NCBI GenBank assembly: GCA_963816065.1
Contig: CAWFJG010000007.1
Span: 124,001-188,000 of the forward strand
Length of the DNA stretch: 64,000 nt
Origin: Roseiarcus sp963816065
Lineage (GTDB): Bacteria; Pseudomonadota; Alphaproteobacteria; Rhizobiales; Beijerinckiaceae
Direction of reading: 5' to 3'
The notes under the pieces were generated by a model that was not told where the DNA came from, did no database searches, and saw only the letters and a list, made by a program, of their open reading frames with translations. The position numbers and the translations under genes were made by a program. Position 1 is the stretch's first letter; each line of letters begins with the position of its first letter. Below are positions 39,010 through 46,775 of the stretch, in pieces.

Positions 39010-40112
39010 GCATCGAGCGGCAGATTCTGTTCTGGGGCATCCTTCTTGGGGCGCTCGGCTACGGGCTGAGCCTGCTTGGTTCGACTATCGCTCCTTTCGC
39101 CGCAGGAATCGCCCTCGGCTACCTCCTCGACCCGTTGGTCGGCAAGCTCGAGAAACTGGGACTCAATCGCCTCGGCGCGGCGCTGATCATTCTCGTGGCG
39201 TTCGCCGCCACGTTCGCGGTCGCCCTCATCGTGGTTGCGCCGATCCTCGGCAACCAGCTCATCAATTTCGCCCAAAAGCTGCCCGGTTACGCTATGGGCC
39301 TTCAGTCGCTGGCGCTCACCGAAGGGGTAACGCTGATCCAGAAATATCTGGGACGCTGGATCGACACGCTCGGCCTCGGCGAGCAGCTTTCCTCCGGCCA
39401 GATTCAGAAATCGATCGGCGACTTCGTCGCGCAGGGAGCGCAATGGCTCGTCAACGCTCTGCGCGGGCTGGTGTCCGGCGGCGCCGCGGTATTCAATTTT
39501 TTCTCGGTGCTGATCATCACGCCGGTCGTCGCTTTCTACATTCTGATCGATTGGGAGCGAATGATCGCCGAGATCGACAGTTGGCTGCCGCTCGACCATC
39601 GCGACTCCTTACGCAAGATCGCCCGCGAGATCGACGGCGCGCTGGCCGGATTCATTCGCGGCCAGTCGCTAGTCTGTCTGTTTCTCGGGCTATGGTACGG
39701 GATCGGCCTGACGCTCGTCGGACTCGATTTCGGCTTCCTGATCGGCGTCATCGCCGGGGTTTTGAGTTTCGTTCCCTATATCGGCTCGCTAATCGCGCTC
39801 GTCCTTTCGATCGCGGTCTCACTCGTCCAGGGCTGGCCAAGTCTGAAGCTGTTCCTTACGGCGCTCGGCGTGGTCGTGGCGGGGCAGTTTCTCGAGGGCA
39901 ACGTAATTTCGCCAAAGCTGGTCGGGGAATCGGTCGGGCTGCACCCGGTCTGGTTGATGTTCGCCCTCCTGGCTTTCGGCCAGCTCTTCGGCTTCGTCGG
40001 CCTTGTCATCGCGGTGCCGACCGCCGCCGCCATCGGGGTGGTCGTCCGTTATCTGATCGGACTTTACCTCAAGAGCCCCTTCTATCTCGGCCGGGCGGCC
40101 AAGGAACCATGA
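39006..40112 (+). CDS. AI-2E/PerM family transporter
   Basis: 368 residues from TTG overlapping the previous stop. Eight-helix topology: paired hydrophobic helices at the N-terminus (ILFWGILLGALGYGLSLLGS), a long soluble stretch (~100-150), VLIITPVVAFYILIDWERMI, then the conserved VLSFVPYIGSLIALVLSIAV and GNVISPKLVGESVGLHPVWL. Family members export small molecules or act as Na+/H+ antiporters; substrate unknown here. perM directly before hdaA is a well-known order in Hyphomicrobiales and fits this context. Confidence 0.92.
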   Translation: MSIERQILFWGILLGALGYGLSLLGSTIAPFAAGIALGYLLDPLVGKLEKLGLNRLGAALIILVAFAATFAVALIVVAPILGNQLINFAQKLPGYAMGLQSLALTEGVTLIQKYLGRWIDTLGLGEQLSSGQIQKSIGDFVAQGAQWLVNALRGLVSGGAAVFNFFSVLIITPVVAFYILIDWERMIAEIDSWLPLDHRDSLRKIAREIDGALAGFIRGQSLVCLFLGLWYGIGLTLVGLDFGFLIGVIAGVLSFVPYIGSLIALVLSIAVSLVQGWPSLKLFLTALGVVVAGQFLEGNVISPKLVGESVGLHPVWLMFALLAFGQLFGFVGLVIAVPTAAAIGVVVRYLIGLYLKSPFYLGRAAKEP

Positions 40113-40840
40113 CAGAGCCGCGCCAGCTGACGCTCGACTGGCCCCATCAGCCGAGCTTTGCCGCCGAGGATTTCCTCCCCGCCCCGTCGAACCGCGAGGC
40201 GCTCGGCGCGGTCAACCGGTGGCCGAACTGGCCGAGCCGCATGCTGCTCCTCGTCGGTCCGGAGGGGTCTGGGAAAAGCCACCTCGGCGCGCTGTGGGCG
40301 CGGAAGGCCGCGGCGTTCGCGGTTGCAGCGGACAGGCTCGGCGAAGCGGACATCGCGGCCTGCTCCGAAAGCTCGGCGATCCTGATTGAGGACGCGGACC
40401 GGATCGGGGCGGCAGAGGAGCGGCTCTTCCATATCGTCAACGCCACCCTGCAGAGCGACCGCTGGATGCTGATGACTGGGCGCGCGGCGCCCGACCTCTG
40501 GAATCTCAGCACCCCGGACTTGCTATCGCGTCTCCGCCTCGCGCCGCTCGTGCGTGTCGGCGCGCCGGACCTCGAGCTGACCGAGGCGGTCTTGTTCAAG
40601 CTCTTCAGTGACCGCCAGTTGGTCGTCGAGCCGCGGGTCGTCGCCTATATCGCCCCACGCATCGAGCAGTCGCTGGCCGCGGCCCGCGCCGCCGTCGCGG
40701 CGCTGGACGCCGAGGCGCTGTCGAGGGGAAGGCGGGTGACGCGCGCGATGGCCGCTGAGCTTTTGCGGGAAGCGCCGGCGGAGGATGAGGCGACGTCGGC
40801 AGTACAATCCAGCAGAGAGGCCCAGGCCGGCAACGTGTGA
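40109..40840 (+). CDS. hdaA: DnaA-homologous regulatory protein HdaA
   Basis: 243 residues. N-terminal beta-clamp-binding motif QLTLDW (6-11), then AAA+ fold with Walker A GPEGSGKSH at 50-58, Walker B ILIEDADRIG and sensor region SRLRLAPLVRVGAPD. It lacks the DnaA DNA-binding domain IV, as Hda proteins do. With the loaded sliding clamp it stimulates ATP hydrolysis by DnaA to prevent re-initiation. Walker A has GSGKSH rather than GKT, as in other alphaproteobacterial HdaA. Last of the four overlapping genes. The C-terminal ~25 residues are low complexity. Confidence 0.93.
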   Translation: MTEPRQLTLDWPHQPSFAAEDFLPAPSNREALGAVNRWPNWPSRMLLLVGPEGSGKSHLGALWARKAAAFAVAADRLGEADIAACSESSAILIEDADRIGAAEERLFHIVNATLQSDRWMLMTGRAAPDLWNLSTPDLLSRLRLAPLVRVGAPDLELTEAVLFKLFSDRQLVVEPRVVAYIAPRIEQSLAAARAAVAALDAEALSRGRRVTRAMAAELLREAPAEDEATSAVQSSREAQAGNV

Positions 40841-40886
40841 CGCCCGTCACAGCCAGAGCCGTCGACATATGAGGTAGTCATATAAC

Positions 40887-40902
40887 TTGACTGACCAGTC
40901 AA
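40887..40902. promoter_or_regulatory. TetR-type operator-like palindrome
   Basis: TTGACTGACCAGTCAA is a perfect 16-base inverted repeat (7-bp arms TTGACTG/CAGTCAA around AC). It lies in the gap after hdaA, 91 bases before the ATG of the broken Rieske gene, and its TTGACT could double as a -35 element. Symmetric sites of this size and composition are typical of TetR-family repressors. No tetR gene is present next to it, so the regulator would act in trans or was lost. Confidence 0.5.
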
Positions 40903-40992
40903 TACGTCGCCGGTCTGGGGCAATCCCTCGTCCGGCAGGCCGGCGACAATCAGGGCCTCCGAGCCCTTCTCGGGTTGGCTGGAGATCGCATC

Positions 40993-41287
40993 ATGAAGCC
41001 GGAGACTTTCAGACGCGTCGCGAAGGCAAGCGAGCTGAGGAGAGGGACCGTTTGCCCTGTCGGCCGGCGGCGACGATATCGTATTGTTTAAGACTGGCGG
41101 GCGTTGGCGGGCATTCGAGGGCCGTTGTCCCGTCAAGGCGCGCTGCTCGGCGAGGGAGAGCGTGACCGAGGCGCGCTCGTTTGCCGGAACCACAGTTGGC
41201 GTTTCTCGATCGAAACCGGACACAGGGAAGGCGGACCGGAATGTCTGGCGTCCTGTCCGCTCGCCGAACGCGACGACAGCGTCTTAG
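40993..41287 (+). pseudogene. Rieske [2Fe-2S] domain protein, broken, abutted by IS
   Basis: Starts MKPETFRRVAKASELRRGTV. A one-base shift near 41054 gives ALSAGGDDIVLFKTGGRWRA (Rieske/NirD-like beta sheet) and a second near 41127 gives GALLGEGERDRGALVCRNHS and WRFSIETG. The second cluster-ligand pair C-x2-H (CRNH) is intact, but in the first box, normally CPHxGA, the reconstructed reading is CP-R-QGA, so the first His is missing. TAA at 41285-41287 ... the coding end lies three bases before the left inverted repeat of the IS701-type element, so the natural C-terminus may have been cut. Would have been a small electron-transfer ferredoxin subunit. Confidence 0.6.
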
Positions 41288-41323
41288 TCTAAGCTTGACT
41301 TTGCCCATTTTTGCGCGCCTGCT

Positions 41324-41608
41324 TCAGAGGGCGGCCCAGAAGATCGAGGCTTCGGCGACGAGGCGCACGGCCTGTTCGGCAGGTAGCGCTGTGCGTCCAA
41401 AGGGTCCGAACGGCGCCCATCGTTCGTTGCGCAGCGACCAGTAGCGGATTTCGTAGAGATCGTCACGTCCAAGGGGACGCAGGCGTGCGATGGGAACGCC
41501 GGTTTCGGCATGGATGAGCGTGAAGCCGCGATTGCGCCGCTGCGCCACGACGGGGCCTGCGTCGAAAGCGAAGTTTTCGATGAGTTGGATGATGTCGTCG
41601 TCGGTCAT
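41324..41608 (-). CDS. Conserved hypothetical passenger protein inside the IS701-type element
   Basis: 94 residues, intact. MTDDDIIQLIENFAFDAGPV, then VAQRRNRGFTLIHAETGVPI, ARLRPLGRDDLYEIRYWS and a Trp/Phe-rich RWAPFGPFG. It looks like a small alpha+beta protein, possibly DUF3024-like, with an acidic N-terminal helix. It is divergent from the transposase gene and lies wholly between the IS terminal repeats, so it travels with the element. It may regulate transposition or be an accessory cargo; function unknown. Confidence 0.65.
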   Translation of the reverse strand: MTDDDIIQLIENFAFDAGPVVAQRRNRGFTLIHAETGVPIARLRPLGRDDLYEIRYWSLRNERWAPFGPFGRTALPAEQAVRLVAEASIFWAAL

Positions 41609-41737
41609 GACGCCATTGTTGTGGATTGGCGCGGCGCTGTCCTTGTCCTGGTTTCGGGCCGAACCGAGTCGAAATGCCGCAGCCTGGGCTTGAAAGGCGT
41701 CAAGCCGTATTCACCGCGACTCGATTCTACCGTCGCG

Positions 41738-43121
41738 ATGACCCGACATCGCCCCTCTTCCTCGTTCGCCGCGGCGCCGACGGCGCCGTCTTTCATCATC
41801 GCGCTGATGGCGCCCTTCCGAAGCTTTTTCACCGCGCCGGTCTGGGACCATGTGCTGGCGCTCGTCACCGGCATGACGCTCGCCCCGGGAAAGCGCACGG
41901 TGAGCGCCGCTCTGCGTGTCATCGGCCTCGGCCAAGCCCGCGATTTCGCGCGCTACCACCACGTGCTCAGCCGGGCGCGATGGAACAGCGCCGCCATCGG
42001 CCACAAACTGCTTTTAATGATCCTCGACCGGTTCTTGCCTGCCGGACGGGTCGTGATCGGCATTGACGACACCATTGAACGCCGCTGGGGCCACAAGATC
42101 GCAGCGCGCGGCATCTATCGCGATCCCGTGCGCTCCTCGCATGGTCACTTCGTCAAGACGAGCGGCTTGCGCTGGCTGGCTGATGGCCATGGTTCCCGTG
42201 CCATGGACTCGGCGACACTGGGCTCTGCCGTTTCTCACCATCCTCGCTCCTTCTGAACGCTACGCCGCCGCGCACCGGCGTCGCCACAAGAAGCTGACCG
42301 ACTGGGCTCGCCAAGCCATACTTCAGGTTCGCCGATGGGCGCCCAAGCGCAGGATCGTTGTCGTCGCCAACTCCGGCTTCTCGGCGCTCGATCTGATCGC
42401 CGCGGTTCGCCGCCATGTGTGTTTCGTCACGAGGCTGCGCCTCGACGCCAATCTGTTCGCGCCGGCGCCGCCGCGCCGCCCTGGGCAGCTCGGACGGCCA
42501 CCCAAGAAGGGACGTCCGCTTGCCAAACTCTCCCAGGCGCTCGGAAACAAAGCGACGCGCTGGACCAAACTGTCGATGCCCTATTGGTATGGCGATCAGC
42601 GCTGCATCCTCGAATTCACCACCGGAACGGCGGTCTGGTATCACCCCGGATTGCCGCCGGCCCCGATCCGCTGGGTGCTCACGCGCGATCCAACCGGCGT
42701 GCGGGATCCGCAGGCGTTCCTCTGCACCGACATCGACGCCACGCCAGTCGAAATTCTCGGTTGGTTCGTCCACCGCTGGTCCATCGAGACGACGTTCCAG
42801 GAATCCCGCGCCCATCTGGGCGTCGAAACCGGGCGGCAATGGTCCGATCTCGCCATCGCGCGAATGACGCCGGCGTTGCTCGGCCTTTGCTCGCTCGTGA
42901 CCCTCTGGGCGGCCGATCCCACAGTCCTCACCAGCCTTCACCCCAGATCGGCCGCCTGGTATCAGAAACGCCAACCCTCCTTCAGCGACGCAATCGCCGC
43001 CGTTCGACGGCTGCTGTGGAGTCCGCCGACTTTATCGATGTCCCGGCTCGACTCGGATCGCGTCGAAATTCCGACCGCACTCTGGCAAAGACTCACCGAA
43101 ACGCTCTGCTACGCCGCGTAA
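41738..43121 (+). pseudogene. IS701-family DDE transposase, one frameshift
   Basis: The first part (MTRHRPSSSFAAAPTAPSFI...FFTAPVWDHVLALVTGMTLA) contains GRVVIGIDDTIERRWGHKI with the first catalytic Asp. At about 42183, in LRWLADGHG, one extra base moves the sense to MVPVPWTRRHWALPFLTILA and on through RRIVVVANSGFSALDLIAAV (second Asp region) to WSIETTFQESRAHLGVETGR (Glu region), ending TAA at 43121. Joined length about 460 residues, as for IS701-family (DDE_5 type) transposases. DDE residues all appear kept. Confidence 0.8.
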
Positions 43122-43140
43122 AATGGCCAAAGTCGAGCTG

Positions 43141-44469
43141 AGGACACTCCGAACAATAACTGCTACGGATGTGCCTGGGGCGGCCGTGGATTGATTGTGT
43201 AGTTCCATTCGGGATGGAAGGCGTCGCCGATGATGTTCAGCGCCTCCATCTCGGCATCGCTGACCTCATAGGTGCGAGTGTCGAGAGCGTACTGGACCGT
43301 CAATCCGGCTTTTGTGGTGGTCGCGCCGATCAGTTCGACGATCGTAAGGCGATCGGTCAGAGGCCGGCAGCGCCAATTCTGCGTGATGTGGCAGAACATG
43401 CGGTGCTCGATCTTGTTCCACTTCGACGTTCCCGGCGGATAGTGGAGAACGTGCAGGGCAAGGCCGGTCTCGTCGGCGAGTTTCTGAAGCTTGACCTTCC
43501 ATAGGCGGACGCGCGCGCCGTTGGAGCCGCCGCAGTCCGCCGTGATCGTCAATTCGCGCCCGTCGGGCTAGCGCTGGCGCCCCATGCGGTCGAGCCAGCA
43601 CCGGACGGATTCGACGGCGAACTCCGCCGTATCGCTCGAGATGCCGACGCTGACGAACCCGGCGTTGGCCGTCACGTCGTAGACGCCGTAGGGCGCAGCC
43701 TTGCCCAGGTCTTTGTCGATGAAATCATGCACGTTGACGTGGTCGGGCGAGCCTCTCGGACGCCAGTCCGATCCACCGTTCTTGAAATGGCCGATGAGCT
43801 CTTTCTTCTTCGTGTCGACGGAGATGACAGGTTGATGGTTCGCCTGCGCCGCGGCGACCTTCGCGTTGATGTGCTCGAACTGGGCGTCACGGTCGGGATG
43901 GTTCGAGCCTTCATGCGACTTGCGATTGAACTGGCGCGAATAGGCGAGTTTGACCAGTTCCTTGCGCACGGTGTCGGCGCTGACCGGATGGCCCGTCGCC
44001 GTCAGCGCTTCCGCGAGCTTGTCCATGCTCTTGGAGACCCAGATCAGGGGCCGCATGGGATCGCCCAGGGTCGCGGGCTCGACCAGCCGCAGGAGTTCGG
44101 GAACGAGGCCGGGATCAGCCTCGGCGACAGCCCGGCGTCCACCGCCGACGCGCCGAACCCTGCCCTCGGCAAGCGGTTTCGCCTCCAGATCGTCCTCGCC
44201 GCGATTGATCGTCGAGCGGGCAAGACCCGTGATCTGCGACACAACGGCCAGACCGCCCCGACCGGAGGTGCGCACCTCCGCCGCCGCAAACAACCGCCGC
44301 CCGCGTTCGTCGAGCTTGCTCCCAACAGTGTCCCAGCGGTATCGAATCGCGTCTTCGTCGATCATCAACCTCGCGTACGCCTGTCCGTCGAAATCCGGAA
44401 TCCCAGCAAGCCGAGTCATTACGACACACGCCAACACCAGCGCGATTCAGTTATTGTGCGACGTGTCCT
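43141..44469 (-). mobile_element. ISAzo13-type insertion sequence
   Basis: Inverted repeats AGGACACTCCGAACAATAAC at 43141-43160 and, reading the complementary strand from 44469, AGGACACGTCGCACAATAAC (17 of 20 match) bound a 1,329-base element with one transposase gene on the minus strand. The left repeat begins at the base after the right repeat of the IS701-type element, so one inserted exactly at the edge of the other. The shared AG/CT dinucleotides leave the exact junction ambiguous by 1-2 bases. No target duplication could be recognised. Confidence 0.7.
43163..44437 (-). pseudogene. ISAzo13-family transposase with in-frame amber codon
   Basis: 289 residues from MLACVVMTRLAGIPDFDGQA to RMGRQR, then TAG at 43568-43570, then the same frame continues PDGRELTITADCGGSNGARV for another ~133 residues to 43163. 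No frameshift is needed. Features: WDTVGSKLDERGRRLFAAAE, RSTINRGEDDL helix-turn-helix, ISVDTKKKELIGHFKNGG (first Asp), TITADCGGSNG (second Asp), PPGTSKWNKIEHRMF (Glu). Relatives have Tyr at the amber site, so TAC/TAT to TAG is a one-base change. Either a nonsense mutation or a base-call error. Confidence 0.8.
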
Positions 44470-44599
44470 AAGGGTTAAAAGAGATACCGAGCAATATTTA
44501 CAACTTGATCGCGGTCTTTGCTCTTACTCATAAATTCAACGTATTATCCGGCCGAGACAGATGTTGTGACTTTTTGACAGTTTTGTACGCTCAATCGCG

Positions 44600-44666
44600 G
44601 TAGGGACGCTCATTGCTGAGCGCCCCCCGCACAGATCCGTACGGGCCCGATTCGGGCATACGGCTC
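44600..44666 (-). ncRNA. Group II intron catalytic domains V and VI
   Basis: Minus-strand sequence from 44666 begins GAGCCGTATGCCCGAATCGG, folding as a 34-base hairpin closed by a GAAT-type loop with the opposite strand CCCGTACGGATCT, containing the AGC catalytic triad. It is followed by the GGGCGCTC/TGAGCGTCC hairpin of domain VI. Domain V overlaps the last codons of the reverse transcriptase (WEPYARIGPVRICAGG), an arrangement seen in several bacterial intron lineages. The exact branch-point A was not determined. Confidence 0.7.
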
Positions 44667-46145
44667 CCACCTCGGGTGTTTGACGGCGAAGCGCTGGCTT
44701 GGCCAAGGGTGGAGGATTTTCGGTTTGGGGAGCCAGTCGTCGGCCAGACGCGTGATCCGATCCCAGGTCATGCCGTCCTTCTGGCTGCGCCGCCGGAGCG
44801 TTTGCCGCCAAAGGTCAGTGACGAAGAAACGGAACGCGCCGAGCGCGCGGCTGTTGGTCGGCACGGCGTGGTAGTTGAACCAGCCGCGCACGACCTGTCC
44901 CAGCCATTTCCCCTGGACGGGGATCGGCTGATGCATGCGCCGTCGCAACTCCTGTTTGACGGCTTTCAGCCTCGCCCGCATGCGGTCGCGCCGGGACTTC
45001 CGGTTGATGAGGAAGTATCCGCGACGCGACTTGCCGCAGATGAAGACAAAGCCCAGGAACGCGAACGTCTCCGGCTTGCCGAGCCCGCGCCGCGTACGGT
45101 TCGCCGCCGCGAAGCGGCCGAACTCGATCAGGCGGGTCTTGTCCGGGTGAAGCGTCAGCGCAAACTCGCCCAACCGCTCACGCATCGCCTCCCGGAAGCG
45201 CCGGGCGTCGTCCTCGCGCTCGAAACCGACGACGATGTCGTCGGCGTAGCGCACGAGGATCATGTCGCCCGCGGCCTCGCGCCGTCGCCAGCGTTCGGCC
45301 CAGAGATCGAAGACGTAGTGCAGGTAGATGTTGGCGAGCAGCGGCGAGATCGCCGATCCCTGCCCGGTTCCCCTGCCGCTGTCCGTCACGACCCCGTCTT
45401 CGAGGATGCCCGCCTTGAGCCATTTCTCGATCAGGCGGATGATGCGTGGGTCGCCGATCCGGTGCGCGACGAAGCGGACCAGCCAGTCTCGGCTGACTTC
45501 GTCGAAGAACGACCGGATGTCGGCGTCCAGTATGAAGCTCACTTTCCTGCCGGTGATCCCGACCACGAGCGCGTCGAGCGCGTCGTGCGCCCCGCGCCCC
45601 GGCCGGAACCCGTACGAGAACCCGAGGAAGTCCTCCTCGTAGATCGCGTTCAGCAGCGTGACGACCGCTCTCTGGACGATCTTGTCTTCGAGAGCGGCGA
45701 CCGCGAGCGGGCGCTGTCGTCCGTCCGGCTTCGGGATGTACACCCGCCGGCTCGGCAGCGCCCGGTAGGCTCCCCGGCGGAGACGGGCGTGCAGGTCCGC
45801 GAGGTTCTGCTCGCGGTGCGCCGTGTACTCCGTCCACGTCACACCGTCCGCGCCCGCAGCGGCGTCGTGCGCGAGCGCGCCAAACGCCTCCTCGAGCAAG
45901 TCGACGGTGAGATGGTGGAATAGCGCCGTGAACTTCTCCTTCTTCCTTTGCCTTGCGGCTTGCCGTATGCGGTCCAGCGCCTGTGACACGCTTCCCCGGT
46001 CCTGCGCCCGGCGCGTGCTTTGCTGGCCCGCATTCCCCTCGGCCCCCGCCCTTGGCTCCGCCGGCTCCGACCCGGATCGCTCCGCTTCGTTCGTCGGCCT
46101 CACGGCTACTATGGCGGGGTCTGACTTCTCGCGCCCGTTCGTCAT
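44610..46145 (-). CDS. ltrA: Group II intron reverse transcriptase/maturase
   Basis: 511 residues, intact. RT blocks: RRVYIPKPDGRQRPLAVAAL (133-152), YGFRPGRGAHDALDAL, FILDADIRSFFDEVS, GTGQGSAISPLLANIYLHYV and the active-site YADD at 300-303, then FAFLGFVF. The maturase/thumb domain follows (RDRMRARLKAVKQELRRRMH and VRGWFNYHAVPTN), then the C-terminal WDRITRLADDWLPKPKILHP segment. There is no HNH endonuclease motif. It mediates intron splicing and retrohoming. The QGSxxSP form in block 4 identifies a group II type and rules out a DGR-type RT. Encoded in domain IV of the intron, with its stop inside the domain V/VI region. Confidence 0.93.
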   Translation of the reverse strand: MTNGREKSDPAIVAVRPTNEAERSGSEPAEPRAGAEGNAGQQSTRRAQDRGSVSQALDRIRQAARQRKKEKFTALFHHLTVDLLEEAFGALAHDAAAGADGVTWTEYTAHREQNLADLHARLRRGAYRALPSRRVYIPKPDGRQRPLAVAALEDKIVQRAVVTLLNAIYEEDFLGFSYGFRPGRGAHDALDALVVGITGRKVSFILDADIRSFFDEVSRDWLVRFVAHRIGDPRIIRLIEKWLKAGILEDGVVTDSGRGTGQGSAISPLLANIYLHYVFDLWAERWRRREAAGDMILVRYADDIVVGFEREDDARRFREAMRERLGEFALTLHPDKTRLIEFGRFAAANRTRRGLGKPETFAFLGFVFICGKSRRGYFLINRKSRRDRMRARLKAVKQELRRRMHQPIPVQGKWLGQVVRGWFNYHAVPTNSRALGAFRFFVTDLWRQTLRRRSQKDGMTWDRITRLADDWLPKPKILHPWPSQRFAVKHPRWEPYARIGPVRICAGGAQQ

Positions 46146-46775
46146 CGGCTACGGCTCCTCGCCTTCCCGATGCGGACCGGCGACCTCAAGCCGCCGGCCA
46201 GACGCGAGATCTCCCGGTTCCCGTACAAGGAGCGTCTGCGCATGCCAGGGTCTCTGACCACGCCGGGCCGTCCGGGCGCTCGCGATGGCGCGCCCGTCCG
46301 TCTTGCCTTCCGCAGTGGGTACGGCGTCGGCGCCCGGGATGATTTCCTTTCGCGGCTCAATGGCCGGCCTGCGCCATCCCCTGCCGACGCTTCGCCGCCG
46401 GCCTCGCGGCCGACCACGCACGGCTCGGGGCCGATGTGGTTCGCTACTCCTTCATCGCGTCGGACTCTCACCGACTACTCCTTGCCGGTCTCCCGGCGCA
46501 CACCGATTGAAATCACGACATGGGCGCCAGACCTGCAGCGTGTTGGCGTCAGTCCACTAGCTCCAGATTCTCTTCCGGCGCATAATGAGTTTCGCCCGGG
46601 CGACCGGCCCCGTTTCCGACGAAACCTTGACCCCGAGCGTCAGGCACACCCCCAAGGAGAAGCCGTCTTTGTCGAATCCAGCCCATTGCCGGCGAATTCA
46701 AGTCCCGTGCACGTCGCGGTCTCGTGAAACGGCTGTGATCGTGACCGCCGGACGCCATGGCGCCGGGAGATCCAA

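Larger units (their letters stand above)
41291..43140 (+). mobile_element. IS701-type insertion sequence with passenger ORF
   Basis: Ends are defined by near-perfect inverted repeats: AGCTTGACTTTGCCCATTTT from 41292 and, on the complementary strand at 43139, AGCTCGACTTTGGCCATTTT (18 of 20 match). The element is about 1.85 kb, longer than the transposase needs, because a separate 94-codon gene on the minus strand lies inside the left end. No clear target duplication was found: CTAA at the left edge versus CTGA at the right edge is the closest (4-base, one mismatch). The transposase gene carries one frameshift, so the element is probably inactive or mis-sequenced. Confidence 0.75.
44594..46501 (-). 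mobile_element. Group II intron (retroelement), apparently full length
   Basis: On the minus strand the element starts with GTGCGCCGGGAGACCGGCAA at 46501, the canonical GUGYG 5' end, and ends near 44594 after ACCGCGAT (AY end), giving about 1.9 kb. It encodes an intact reverse transcriptase/maturase and has recognisable domains V and VI overlapping and following the ORF end. Flanking DNA (46502-46775 and 44470-44593) shows no recognised gene, so the target is unclear. It lies 124 bases from the ISAzo13-type element. Confidence 0.8.
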
